Assembly: GCA_035553515.1 (NCBI GenBank)
Contig: DATNDG010000147.1
Coordinates: forward strand, 1-47,470
Reading direction: 5' to 3'
Length of the DNA: 47,470 bases
Source of the DNA: DAHUYF01 sp035553515
Lineage (GTDB): Bacteria > Pseudomonadota > Alphaproteobacteria > ATCC43930 > CGMCC-115725
Below are positions 31,237-39,748 of this stretch, in pieces. A program made the translations under genes and the position numbers. The notes under the pieces are model-generated. The model ran no database searches and was not told where the DNA came from. It worked only from the letters and a program-made list of their open reading frames with translations. Position 1 is the stretch's first letter, and the number at the start of each line of letters is the position of its first letter.

Positions 31237-31881
31237 ATGTGGATGCGCAAGAAATCGGCGATGCCGGCGCCGGAAGACGCGCTCAAGGGACGCGCGGCGG
31301 AGATGCCGGTGCCCGAGACGCATTTCGTCAACGGGCATCCGCTGAAGCCGCCTTTCCCGGCCGGGCTCGAGACGGCGATCTTCGGCCTCGGCTGCTTCTG
31401 GGGCGCCGAGCGCTGCTTCTGGCGCCTGCCCGGCGTCTACACCACCGCGGTGGGCTATGCTGGCGGCTACACGCCCAACCCCACCTATGAGGAAGTCTGC
31501 TCCGGCCTCACCGGCCATACCGAGGCCGTGCTGGTCGTCTTCGATCCGCGCGTCATCAGCTACGACACGCTGCTCAAGACCTTCTGGGAGAGCCACGACC
31601 CGACGCAGGGCATGCGCCAGGGCAACGACATCGGCACGCAGTACCGCTCGGCGGTCTATGCCACGAGCCCCGAGCAGCGTCGCCGCGCCGAGGCCTCGCG
31701 CGATGCCTTTCAGCAGGCGCTCGCGCGGGCCGGACGCGGCCCGGTCACCACCGAGATCGCCGATGCGCCGGCCTTCTACTACGCCGAGGATTATCACCAG
31801 CAATACCTGGCGAAGAATCCCAACGGCTATTGCGGCCTCGGCGGCACCGGCGTGACCTGCCCGATGCCGGCGGCAGAGTAG
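31237..31881 (+). CDS. msrA: Peptide methionine-S-sulfoxide reductase MsrA
   Basis: 214 residues. The catalytic motif GCFWG is at Cys53 (E. coli Cys51), followed by VGYAGGYTPNPTYEEVCSG and GTQYRSAVY. The C-terminal tail YCGLGGTGVTCP carries the resolving cysteines. It reduces methionine-S-sulfoxide in proteins after oxidative damage. CAGGGAGGCGAGCC precedes the ATG at 31237. Confidence 0.97.
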   Translation: MWMRKKSAMPAPEDALKGRAAEMPVPETHFVNGHPLKPPFPAGLETAIFGLGCFWGAERCFWRLPGVYTTAVGYAGGYTPNPTYEEVCSGLTGHTEAVLVVFDPRVISYDTLLKTFWESHDPTQGMRQGNDIGTQYRSAVYATSPEQRRRAEASRDAFQQALARAGRGPVTTEIADAPAFYYAEDYHQQYLAKNPNGYCGLGGTGVTCPMPAAE

Positions 31882-31893
31882 GAGCCGCCACGG

Positions 31894-31980
31894 TCCCTCT
31901 CCGCGCGTCAGCGGGGAGAGGGGAGCGACCGCATGCGGTCGCTCCCGTCGCTCGCGAGGGCGACGGGGAGGGTGAGGTGT
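31894..31980. repeat. Mosaic of nested palindromes
   Basis: A CCCTCTCCGC/GCGGGGAGAGGG hairpin, a perfect 26-base palindrome at 31921-31946 (arm GGGAGCGACCGCA) and a CGTCGC/GCGACG hairpin abut each other, followed by GGGTGAGGTG. It is the most complex member of the repeat family, located after msrA. Confidence 0.75.
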
Positions 31981-32036
31981 TTCGCCGCGTCGCGATCGCG
32001 CTTGCCACGAGCACCCACCTCACCCGCGCGCCGGGC

Positions 32037-32075
32037 GCGCGCCCTCTCCCCCCGCAAGCGGGCGGAGAGGGCTCG
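32037..32075. repeat. CCCTCTCC/GGAGAGGG palindromic element
   Basis: Arms CCCTCTCCCCCCGC and GCGGGCGGAGAGGG around AA, between msrA and the crotonase gene, about 25 bases past the crotonase stop. Same family as at 19862, 23512, 31894 and 47435. Confidence 0.7.
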
Positions 32076-32100
32076 ATCACCGATGCTGAGCGAAATCCTT

Positions 32101-32895
32101 CTACTTCCCCGCGAAGAGCGGCTTGCGCTTCTCCATGAAGGCGCGGCGGCCTTCGATGTAATCGGCGCTGTCGAAGCAGCGCTTCACCAGCGTCTCGCAA
32201 TGGGCGCGGTCGATCTGTTGTGGCGGCTTCATGAGCTCGCTCACCACGCCTTTCACCGCCTCGATGGTGAGCGGCGCATTCTCGGCGATCAGGCTGCAAT
32301 AATGCCGCACATAGGCTTCGAGCTCGGCCTCGGGGAGCGCGCGGTTGACGAGCCCCATGGCGAGCGCTTCGGCGCCGGAGAACTGCCGCGCGGTGTAGAA
32401 GATCTCCTTGGCGAAAGCGGGCCCGACGATATCAATCAGCTTCTTGACGCCGCCCCAGCGATAGCCCAGGCCGAGCCGCGCCGCCGGCACGCCGAAGCGC
32501 GCGGTGTCGGCGGCGATGCGCAGGTCGCATTGCAGCGCCACGCCGACGCCGCCGCCGATGCAGAAGCCCTTGATCATGGCGATGGTCGGCTTGCGGATCT
32601 CGCCGAGCTTGGCGTTCGCCAGCTCGGCGATCCGGTCATATTCGGCGACCGTCTCCGGCGAGGAGCGCTGCTTCTCGAATTGCGAGATGTCGGCGCCGGA
32701 AATGAAGGCCTTGTCGCCGGCGCCGCGCAGCACGACGACGCGGATCTCGGGGTCGCTCGCAAAATGCTCGAGCACCACCGGCATCGCCTGCCACATGTCG
32801 AGCGACACGGCGTTGCGCCGCTCGGGATTGTTGAAGATCATCCAGCCGATCGCACCGTCCTTCTCGGCGATCAGGCGCTCGCTCGGGGAAATCAT
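32101..32895 (-). CDS. Enoyl-CoA hydratase/isomerase family protein
   Basis: 264-residue crotonase. The first oxyanion-hole segment is KAFISGADISQFE and the second IKGFCIGGGVGVALQCDLRI. Of the two catalytic Glu of classic hydratases, the first (in the PE.RLG position) is Ala here (VPAARLGLGY), while the second fits Glu in FAKEIFYTAR. It may thus be an isomerase or another crotonase-fold activity. The ATG at 32895 has GAGGAG upstream. Coupled to the upstream CoA-transferase gene, 11 bases apart. Confidence 0.88.
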   Translation of the reverse strand: MISPSERLIAEKDGAIGWMIFNNPERRNAVSLDMWQAMPVVLEHFASDPEIRVVVLRGAGDKAFISGADISQFEKQRSSPETVAEYDRIAELANAKLGEIRKPTIAMIKGFCIGGGVGVALQCDLRIAADTARFGVPAARLGLGYRWGGVKKLIDIVGPAFAKEIFYTARQFSGAEALAMGLVNRALPEAELEAYVRHYCSLIAENAPLTIEAVKGVVSELMKPPQQIDRAHCETLVKRCFDSADYIEGRRAFMEKRKPLFAGK

Positions 32896-32906
32896 CGTGC
32901 CACTCC

Positions 32907-34082
32907 TCATGCGATCGCGCCTTTGGCGCGGAAACCGGCGATCGCCTTGTCGTCATATCCCAGCTCGCGCAGCACCGCCTCGGTATGCTCGCCGCGCTCG
33001 GGCGTCGCCCTGCGCATCTGCGAGGGCGTGCGGCTCAAGGTGACCGGCTGGCCCACTACTTCGATGCGCCCGAGGGTCGGATGCTCGACCGGCTGGGCGA
33101 TGGCGAGATGGCGCACCTGCGGATCGGCGAAGACCTCGTCCATCTTGTAGATCGGTCCGCAGGGGACGCCGGCACCGTTGATGAGCTCGATCCACTCGGC
33201 CGAGTTGCGCGTCTTGGTGATCTCCTCGATCGCCGCGTTGAGCTTGTCGCGGTTCTTGGAGCGCAGCTTGTCGGTGGCGTAATCGGGATCGTCGGCGAGG
33301 CTTTCCGCCCCCAGCACCTTGCAGAGGCGCCGATAGATCTCGGCCCCCGCGGCGGCGATGTTGATATGGCCGTCCTTCGTCTTGAACACGCCGGTCGGAA
33401 TGCTGGTCGGATGGTTGTTGCCGGCCTGGCCGGGCACCTCCTTGGCGATGAGCCAGCGCGCCGCCTGGAAATCGAGCATCGAGAGCTGCGCCGAGAGCAG
33501 CGAGGATTCGACCCACTGTCCTTCGCCCGAGACCTCGCGCTCCAGCAGCGCCACCAGGATGCCCATGGCGCAGAAGATGCCGGCGGTGAGATCGGCGACC
33601 GGAATGCCGACGCGCACCGGGCCCTGCCCGGGCAGGCCGGTGATCGACATCAGCCCGCCCATGCCCTGCGCGATCTGGTCGAAGCCCGGCCGGTCGCGGT
33701 AAGGCCCGCTCTGGCCGAAGCCGGAGATGCTGCCATAGACGAGGCGCGGATTGACCGCGCGCATGCTCTCGTAGTCGACCTTGAGCCGGTATTTGACGTC
33801 AGGGCGGTAGTTCTCCACCAGCACGTCGGCCTCTTTCACCAGCCGCTTCAGGATCTCAAGCCCTTCAGGCTTCTTGAGGTCGAGGGTGATGCTGCGCTTG
33901 TTGCGGTGCAGATTCTGGAAATCGGGTCCATTGCGCGCGCCGCCGAGCCCGCCATCGCCCTCGACCGCTTCGACCTTGATGACCTCGGCGCCCCAATCGG
34001 CGAGCTGGCGCACGCAGGTCGGGCCGGCGCGGACGCGGGTGAGATCGACGACCTTGAAACGCGACAGGGGAAGCTTGCTCAT
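32907..34082 (-). CDS. CaiB/BaiF family (class III) CoA-transferase
   Basis: 391 residues. The N-terminal fold shows VVDLTRVRAGPTCVRQLADW and GAEVIKVEAVEGD. Next come NKRSITLDLKKPEGLEIL, and the catalytic Asp in PVADLTAGIFCAMGILVAL. The C-terminal part includes TGVFKTKDGHINIAAAG. It moves CoA between acids without free intermediates. It forms an operon with the crotonase gene, suggesting breakdown of an unknown acid through its CoA ester. A mesaconyl-CoA transferase role is conceivable given the pathway nearby but not shown. Confidence 0.9.
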   Translation of the reverse strand: MSKLPLSRFKVVDLTRVRAGPTCVRQLADWGAEVIKVEAVEGDGGLGGARNGPDFQNLHRNKRSITLDLKKPEGLEILKRLVKEADVLVENYRPDVKYRLKVDYESMRAVNPRLVYGSISGFGQSGPYRDRPGFDQIAQGMGGLMSITGLPGQGPVRVGIPVADLTAGIFCAMGILVALLEREVSGEGQWVESSLLSAQLSMLDFQAARWLIAKEVPGQAGNNHPTSIPTGVFKTKDGHINIAAAGAEIYRRLCKVLGAESLADDPDYATDKLRSKNRDKLNAAIEEITKTRNSAEWIELINGAGVPCGPIYKMDEVFADPQVRHLAIAQPVEHPTLGRIEVVGQPVTLSRTPSQMRRATPERGEHTEAVLRELGYDDKAIAGFRAKGAIA

Positions 34083-34250
34083 GAGACCTCGTCATAGGCA
34101 CGGGCCCCGCGCGGGGCCGGTTTCCAACGCTGGCTCTGCGGCCGGCTTGCGGCCGCCACTATCGGGCTTCCGTCGGGGGTGGGCAAGCGGCTCTCCCCCG
34201 CGCCGGATCGAGAAGCGGGCGGCCGTCGTTCACCGGAGAGGCGAAAGACG

Positions 34251-34715
34251 ATGGACCAGACACACCCCCACGAGCCGGAAACCAGCGCGGTGCGCGAGCG
34301 CGTGCCGATCCGCGAAGTCGGGCAGTGGCTTGCGCCATGGCTCGTCGCCGCCCTGCTGATCGTCGCGGCGATCCTCGGCCTCTACACTGCGAGCCATGCC
34401 CGTGATAACGGCTCCTACGACATCGGTTTCATCACTGCCGCGCTCGCCGTCATCCTGCTCGCCCTGCGCCTGCGCGCCGCCCTCCGTGCCGGGCCTTCCG
34501 CGCCGATGTCGCTCCTCGTCGATGACCCGACGGCGCTCGTCGTCCTGGTGGCGCTGCTGAGCGGGCTCGCCGTCGCCGGGCTGGTGCTGGCCGCGCGCAG
34601 CGGGGAGGATCTGCCGGAGGCGGTGGGGTACGCGCTCTTCGGCTTCTCGCTCCTCTTCATCTGTTGGAACCTGAAGCACTATTTCGATCGGCGGGAATCC
34701 CGCGACCGACGCTGA
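34251..34715 (+). CDS. Hypothetical four-helix membrane protein (154 aa)
   Basis: The ATG at 34251 follows GGAGAGGCGAAAGACG. The protein has a polar N-terminus (about 30 residues) and four predicted helices (WLVAALLIVAAILGLYTA, GFITAALAVILLALRLR, LVVLVALLSGLAVAGLVL, VGYALFGFSLLFICWNL). The end is basic. Convergent with the AsmA gene. No family recognised. Confidence 0.7.
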   Translation: MDQTHPHEPETSAVRERVPIREVGQWLAPWLVAALLIVAAILGLYTASHARDNGSYDIGFITAALAVILLALRLRAALRAGPSAPMSLLVDDPTALVVLVALLSGLAVAGLVLAARSGEDLPEAVGYALFGFSLLFICWNLKHYFDRRESRDRR

Positions 34716-34720
34716 GGTGG

Positions 34721-36649
34721 TCAGTGCCGGGCGGGCGGGTGGCCGCTGCCGATCAACGGCGCCGGTGAAGACGCGCCGCCCAACGTATGGCTGCAACCCG
34801 TGTCCGGGCCGAGCGCCGCATCGGCCAGCGGCGACAGCTCTGGTGGGGGCGGCGAAGCATCAGCGTCTTCAGGTGTGCTTTCGCCGAGCTCGAGCTTCGG
34901 CTTGGCGAAGCTGCCGCGCACCGATAGCAGCGCAGCCTGATCGATGCGATCGCTGCGCTTCGGTTTCGGGCGCAGGTCGAAATAGAGCGTCTCGGCCGAG
35001 AGATTGACCTCGCCGGTGCCGGTCAGACCGGACTGCGCGGTGTCGAGCAGCAGGGTCGTCGCCTTGGCGACGCCGCGATCGAGCGCGAAGCGGAGCGCGA
35101 CGCAATTCGCGCGCGGCGCGGCACCGTTCGCGGGGCTCAGCCCGGCCGCTTGCAGCACCTCGTGACCGGCGAGTGCACCAAGCGCCGCGCCGCTTGGACC
35201 ATCGCCGGCAAACAGCACCGCCTCGCCCCGCAGGCTTGCCAGCATATCGCGCAGCCAAACGCCGCTGCCGTTCAGCCGCAGTGTGCCGCCGGTGATGCCG
35301 CTGCTCCCGTGGAAGGCCGCCGGCATTCCCGGCCCCGCCGCCAGACGCGCAAGGTCGATCCGGCGCAGATCGAGATCGAAGGCAAGCTGCGGCAGGCCGC
35401 GCCCATCGAGGGTCAGCGCCGCGGCCACTTCGCCACCCGCCAGGCGGAAGCTCACCGGGTCGAACGTGGCCTGGCTGCGCCGCAGCTGCAGCCCGGCGCT
35501 CAGCCCCTCAAGCGGCGGGCCGATCGGGAGCACGAAGCGCTGGGCGTCGAGCTGCAGCGTAAGCTCGGCGGGCAGATCGCGCAGCCCCGGCACGACGACC
35601 GGCATGGCCGGAATGACGCGGCCCGCGTCCTCAGCTTGCTGCGGCGTCGCCGGCCCGAGCATGCTGGGAGCGAAAAATCCCGCGAAGTCGGCGGCATCGA
35701 TTTGCTTGGCCTCGAGCACCGCCCGCACGGACGGCACCGCGCCGCGCGCGTCGACGTCGAGAGTGCCGGCGAGATCGCTTTCACCGAGCCGCAGCGCGAT
35801 GTCGCGCATCGACCAGTGACTCTCGCCGCCGGTGAGCCGGGCGCTGGCGGTGAAGTGCCGGAGCTCCGGCATCTTCAGACCGAGCGCATCACCGATCGCG
35901 CCGAGATCGCGCCCGGCCAGGCGCAGCTGAAGATCGCTGCCGGCGAGCCGCATCGGATCGGAAACTGTGCCGGCAAGACTGACGCGGCCATTGCCCAGCG
36001 CCCCCTTGAGATCGACGCGAGACGGCGTGGCCGGGTCAGAGGCCGCTTCGAAGCTTCCGGCAATCCGCAGCGGCAGGCTGGCGAACCGCCCCGCTGCGGC
36101 GAGCGTGACGAGGCCGTCGGCTGCGCGTTTGGCAGAGAGCGTATCGAGGGCGAGCCTGCGCTCCGCGCCGGTCATGCCGTCGCGCAGCAGGAGCGTCGTG
36201 TCGGAAAGGTCGAGGCGGTCGAGCCCGGCGAGCACCCGCGCCTCGTCCTGCCGCGTTGCCGCCAATTGCCAATTGGGCACGCCTTCCGGTCCGGTCTCCA
36301 GGACCAGCAGCGCATGATCGATCGAGAGCTGCTGCAAAGGCGGCTCGCCCCGGAGCAACGCCCGGGGCGGGAGCACGAAGGCGAGCCGGCGTGCCACCAG
36401 CATGTCCGGCCGCGAACCGTCGCTGACATTGGCGAGATGGACATCGTGGAGGACGATCCGCGTCGGCTCGCCCCAGGCGACGGCGATCGCTCCGTCGATG
36501 CTGACCGGACGGCCGAGCGCGCGGCTCGCGCGCTGCTCGAGCGCCCAGCGCAGCAGCGGTGCGCCATGGAGCGTCGCTGCCGCGGCAAGAAGCAGGACAG
36601 CGAGCAGCAGCCCCGCGACGAACCCGCCGGCAAGCTTCACTGCGCGCAT
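34721..36649 (-). CDS. AsmA family protein
   Basis: 642 residues. An N-terminal signal anchor (KLAGGFVAGLLLAVLLLAAA) is followed by an AsmA N-terminal domain (ASRALGRPVSIDGAIAVAWG, then GVPNWQLAATR) and long repeated beta segments. The conserved C-terminal AsmA-2 domain contains LRLNGSGVWLRDMLASLRGE. Family members form periplasmic lipid-transport bridges between membranes and affect outer-membrane integrity. The ATG at 36649 has GGGGGAAC upstream. Divergent from the riboswitch-controlled protease. Confidence 0.9.
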   Translation of the reverse strand: MRAVKLAGGFVAGLLLAVLLLAAAATLHGAPLLRWALEQRASRALGRPVSIDGAIAVAWGEPTRIVLHDVHLANVSDGSRPDMLVARRLAFVLPPRALLRGEPPLQQLSIDHALLVLETGPEGVPNWQLAATRQDEARVLAGLDRLDLSDTTLLLRDGMTGAERRLALDTLSAKRAADGLVTLAAAGRFASLPLRIAGSFEAASDPATPSRVDLKGALGNGRVSLAGTVSDPMRLAGSDLQLRLAGRDLGAIGDALGLKMPELRHFTASARLTGGESHWSMRDIALRLGESDLAGTLDVDARGAVPSVRAVLEAKQIDAADFAGFFAPSMLGPATPQQAEDAGRVIPAMPVVVPGLRDLPAELTLQLDAQRFVLPIGPPLEGLSAGLQLRRSQATFDPVSFRLAGGEVAAALTLDGRGLPQLAFDLDLRRIDLARLAAGPGMPAAFHGSSGITGGTLRLNGSGVWLRDMLASLRGEAVLFAGDGPSGAALGALAGHEVLQAAGLSPANGAAPRANCVALRFALDRGVAKATTLLLDTAQSGLTGTGEVNLSAETLYFDLRPKPKRSDRIDQAALLSVRGSFAKPKLELGESTPEDADASPPPPELSPLADAALGPDTGCSHTLGGASSPAPLIGSGHPPARH

Positions 36650-36819
36650 GGGCCGTTCCCCCGCTGTGCCTTCCCGACAACGGCACGGGCCCGGCTTCGT
36701 TCCGAAGGCGTGGCCGAGCTTGCCAATGACGCGCCAGATCAAGCGCTTAGAGAGGCCTTTACCGGGCCTTAAGCCGGTTGTGGTGAGCTTCACAGGCGCG
36801 GATGGCGTCGCAGTGGGAC

Positions 36820-36906
36820 GGCATCGCGAAACGGCAAACCCGGGGCGACCCGGGGACGCAAAGCCTCCGGTCTCCTCGGGAGATAGCGGGGCTTCCGAAC
36901 GAGGCC
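36820..36906 (+). promoter_or_regulatory. Cyclic di-GMP-I (GEMM-I) riboswitch
   Basis: All hallmarks of the GEMM-I aptamer are present in order: GGCAAACC (36833-36840), a CCCGGG stem capped by a GCGA GNRA tetraloop (36845-36848), the invariant GGACGCAAAGCC (36854-36865), and CCGG followed by a TCTCC/GGAGA stem that closes P3. ATAGCGGGGCTTCCGA then matches the 3' core of the V. cholerae Vc2 aptamer. The closing stem P1 pairs GGCATCG (36820-36826) with CGAGGCC (36900-36906), with one A-G mismatch. The 3' strand contains the GAGG Shine-Dalgarno of the next gene (ATG at 36910). Ligand binding should hide the ribosome site. Confidence 0.92.
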
Positions 36907-36909
36907 CTG

Positions 36910-37566
36910 ATGCGGTTGCTGTTTTTCCTGCTAGCGTTCCTCGCTCTTGTGCCGACCAGCGGCACCATCGCGGCCGAGCCGGCGCTGTTCGGTACCCGCG
37001 AGGTGTTTTCGAGCGACAGCTCCGCCTTCTTCAAATGGCATGGCGTGATGCAGCGCTTCGCGGCCGAAGAGCGGCGCGTCGCCGGCTGCCGCCACCGCGA
37101 TTCCGAGATGTGCCGCTCCGCCGCGGCCTGGCAGGCGCTGGTCCGATCGCTGGCCGGGCTCAGTCTCCGCGAGAAAGTCGAGGCCGCCAACGCCGCGCTC
37201 AACCGGCACCCCTATGTCCCGTCCTGGACCAACTGGCACGAGAGCAATTACTGGGAGACGCCGCTTCAATTCCTGGAGCATGGCGGGCAATGCCAGGATT
37301 ACGCCGTGGCCAAGTACCTGCTGCTGCGCGCGGCGGGCGTGCCGGCCGAACGCTTGCGCGTCGTCGTGCTGCGCGACACCCGGCTCGGCCTCGATCACGC
37401 CGTCACCGTCGCCTATGTGGGCGGCGAGGCCTTGCTGCTCGACAATTTGCGCAGCGCCGTCGTGCCGGCGGAAAGCGTGTCGGACTATCAGCCCTATTAC
37501 TCGATCAATGAGCAGGGCTGGTGGCTGCATCGCGGGCCGAACGCGCGCTATGCCTCCCTTCCCTGA
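36910..37566 (+). CDS. LapG-like periplasmic cysteine protease (BTLCP family)
   Basis: 218 residues with a Sec signal peptide (RLLFFLLAFLALVPTSG, cleavage near AA-EP) and a bacterial transglutaminase-like cysteine protease domain. The catalytic triad is Cys128 in HGGQCQDYAVAKYLLLRAAG, His163 in GLDHAVTV and Asp178 in ALLLDNL, spaced as in Pseudomonas LapG (C134, H172, D189). LapG cleaves the surface adhesin LapA when c-di-GMP is low. A c-di-GMP-I riboswitch overlaps its ribosome site. No LapD receptor or large adhesin lies in the window, so the target is unknown. Confidence 0.92.
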   Translation: MRLLFFLLAFLALVPTSGTIAAEPALFGTREVFSSDSSAFFKWHGVMQRFAAEERRVAGCRHRDSEMCRSAAAWQALVRSLAGLSLREKVEAANAALNRHPYVPSWTNWHESNYWETPLQFLEHGGQCQDYAVAKYLLLRAAGVPAERLRVVVLRDTRLGLDHAVTVAYVGGEALLLDNLRSAVVPAESVSDYQPYYSINEQGWWLHRGPNARYASLP

Positions 37567-37579
37567 GACGAGGGGCGCG

Positions 37580-38194
37580 CTAGCCCAGCGGCACCAGCAG
37601 CAGGAAACCGTTGGCGCCGAAGAGGGTGGCGAGGATCGCGAGCCCGCCGCACAGCCATAGCAGCGGCCGCGAGGCGGCGACGATGGCGACCGAGCCCAGC
37701 ACGATGGCGATCTGGAACAGCGCGCGGCTGTAGTCGAAGCTCAGATCCTGCCGCTGGGCATGATCGCGCGCCGCCTCGAACCGGTGCGCCTTGGCCAGGA
37801 GCTCCTTCTTTCCGGTACCTGCCGCTGGATCGCTGTCGTAGCGCTTCACCGTGGCGCGGTACCCGGCGATGTGATCGGTGATCGGCTGGCGCAGTTCCGG
37901 CGCGATGTCGGGATGGCTGGCGAGCAGCGCCTCGAGCGCGTCGGCCGCGAGCGCATAGGCGGTCTGTCGCGCGTTGCGCGCCTGATAGAAATTATAGGTA
38001 TCGGAGGCGAGGATATTGGCATTCACGGTTTCTTTCATGGCGTTCTCGCCGGCCAGGCTGGCGATCGCCAGCAGCATGCCGAGGAGACCCAGGAAAACGG
38101 CAGCGCCGCGGCGAAACCGTTCCTCCGAACGCCTGTTGGCAGGGTGATGATGCGTGCTCTCGACGATGCTGTCGCCGACCTCGTGCGGTTCCAC
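37580..38194 (-). CDS. DUF4337 family membrane protein
   Basis: 204 residues, GTG start with GGGAG upstream. Recognised from the N-terminal helix GAAVFLGLLGMLLAIASLAG followed by NANILASDTYNFYQARNARQ, the DUF4337 core. Two C-terminal helices follow (LFQIAIVLGSVAIVAAS, LAILATLFGANGFLLLVPLG). The middle segment is a helical, probably periplasmic or cytoplasmic, domain. Function of the family unknown. Convergent with the protease gene. Confidence 0.85.
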   Translation of the reverse strand: MEPHEVGDSIVESTHHHPANRRSEERFRRGAAVFLGLLGMLLAIASLAGENAMKETVNANILASDTYNFYQARNARQTAYALAADALEALLASHPDIAPELRQPITDHIAGYRATVKRYDSDPAAGTGKKELLAKAHRFEAARDHAQRQDLSFDYSRALFQIAIVLGSVAIVAASRPLLWLCGGLAILATLFGANGFLLLVPLG

Positions 38195-38382
38195 GGTGCG
38201 CTCCCTAGCCGGTTTGCGACGAGGATGGCGGCCATCGGGGCAGCGTCAAGCATGGCGGAGGCGCCGGCCTTGCTGCGCCGCAGCATGGCGGGGGATGTCA
38301 TTCTCGACTCGACCTCGCTCGCCTCCGCCGCCTAAATTCGCTCACCCTTCGGGGAAACCGAAAGAAAAGGCCACGGCAGCTC

Positions 38383-39084
38383 TTGCTCTCCTCGCTCTGG
38401 TCCAATCGCCTGCGTCTGCTCGCCGCCGCAGGGGTCGTCCTGCTCTGCGCCGGCGCGGTGCTGGTCCTCAGCCGCCTGCTGCGCGACGCCGATGTGCCGC
38501 GCCTCATCCAGGAATATGGCCTCTGGTTCTATCTGCTCACCTTCGGCTGGACCTTCGTCGAAGGCGAGACCTTCGTGCTCGTTGCCGCCTTCTTCGCGGC
38601 GCAGGGGCTGCTCAGCGCGCCCGTGCTGCTGGCGGCTGCGTGGCTCGGTAGCTTCGCCGGCGATCAATGCTATTTCTGGATCGGCCGCCGCTGGGGGCTG
38701 CGCTTGTTGTCGCAGCGGCCGCACTGGCGCGGCCCGGTGGACAGCGCTCTCGGCTGGGTGAAGCGCTACGACACATGGTTCATCCTGAGCTTTCGCTTTA
38801 TCTATGGTGTGCGCAACTTTTCTTCCTTCGCGCTGGGCATCAGCGGCATCGGCTGGCGACGCTTCCTGCTGCTGAACTGTCTCGCCGCCATGCTATGGGC
38901 GCTGATCTTTGTCGGCAGCGGCTATTTCTGCGGCCGCGCGCTCGAGCATATGCTCGGCCGGATCGCTCATGAGGCCAGCGTGATCGCGCTGGCCGCCTTC
39001 GTGGTCGGCGCCATCGCCGCCGCCATCATCCATCGCCGTCGGCGGCGCCGGCGCGAAGCCACTGCCGTTTCGCCCTTGTCATGA
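38383..39084 (+). CDS. DedA family membrane protein (second copy)
   Basis: 233 residues, probable TTG start. DedA features: FGWTFVEGETFVLVAAFFAA (E replaces PLPSE), AAWLGSFAGDQCYFWIGRRW (G-x-x-x-GD) and SFRFIYGVRNFSSFALGISG (R-x3-G-xR). It is more distant from the first copy at 18026 and belongs to the branch lacking the PLPSE proline pair. Ends in a poly-Arg tail. Start uncertain. Confidence 0.82.
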   Translation: MLSSLWSNRLRLLAAAGVVLLCAGAVLVLSRLLRDADVPRLIQEYGLWFYLLTFGWTFVEGETFVLVAAFFAAQGLLSAPVLLAAAWLGSFAGDQCYFWIGRRWGLRLLSQRPHWRGPVDSALGWVKRYDTWFILSFRFIYGVRNFSSFALGISGIGWRRFLLLNCLAAMLWALIFVGSGYFCGRALEHMLGRIAHEASVIALAAFVVGAIAAAIIHRRRRRRREATAVSPLS

Positions 39085-39216
39085 CCGCGCGGCGGCAGGA
39101 ATACCGCTAAAATCATTGAGTTCCATGACATTTCTGGGGCGATGAGCGACGGAAATTGATCGCCGCCGCGCGACACGGCATGATGATGATCTCGACAGCA
39201 GCAGTGTGGGGGAACA

Positions 39217-39669
39217 ATGCTCAAATTTGCGACGGCTGCCGTCGTGCTGCTCGGCTCGGTCGCCTGGGCGGCGGCGGCGACTCCGCAGTGCCAACGCGCT
39301 CAGGATCTCGAGGCGGATCAGGCGATGCGGTTCCAGACCGAGGTCATGGTGGTCAGCGACACCTGCGGGGCGCAGACCTATACGCGCTTCGCGCGCCGCA
39401 ATCGGCAGGTGCTGGTTGAGTATCAGCGGCAGGTGATCGAGCATTTCCGCCGCATCGGCTCGCCGCACGCCGAAGCGCGCTTCGATTCCTATCTGACGCA
39501 GCTCGCCAACGAGGTCTCGCTGCGTCTTGGTGCGCAACCGGTGGCGCAGATGTGCGAGCAGGCCCAGCCGCTGCTCACCACGGCGGACTCCCTGACCGGC
39601 GACGGCCTCCGCCGCTACGTCGCCAAGCAGGTGGCGGTGCGCAGCAACCCGCATCCCTGCCGCGACTAG
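39217..39669 (+). CDS. Secreted hypothetical protein (150 aa)
   Basis: TGGGGGAACA precedes the ATG. Signal peptide LKFATAAVVLLGSVAWAAAA. The mature part is helical with four cysteines (PQCQRAQ, SDTCGAQT, QMCEQAQ, HPCRD), likely two disulfides. Periplasmic. No family recognised. Confidence 0.7.
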   Translation: MLKFATAAVVLLGSVAWAAAATPQCQRAQDLEADQAMRFQTEVMVVSDTCGAQTYTRFARRNRQVLVEYQRQVIEHFRRIGSPHAEARFDSYLTQLANEVSLRLGAQPVAQMCEQAQPLLTTADSLTGDGLRRYVAKQVAVRSNPHPCRD

Positions 39670-39748
39670 GCTCCCGGCGCGCTTGCCAAGCGGCCGCTTC
39701 GCCCGCATCCTCGCGCCGCAACAAGCGCAGAGGGAGGCGAAGAAGAGA

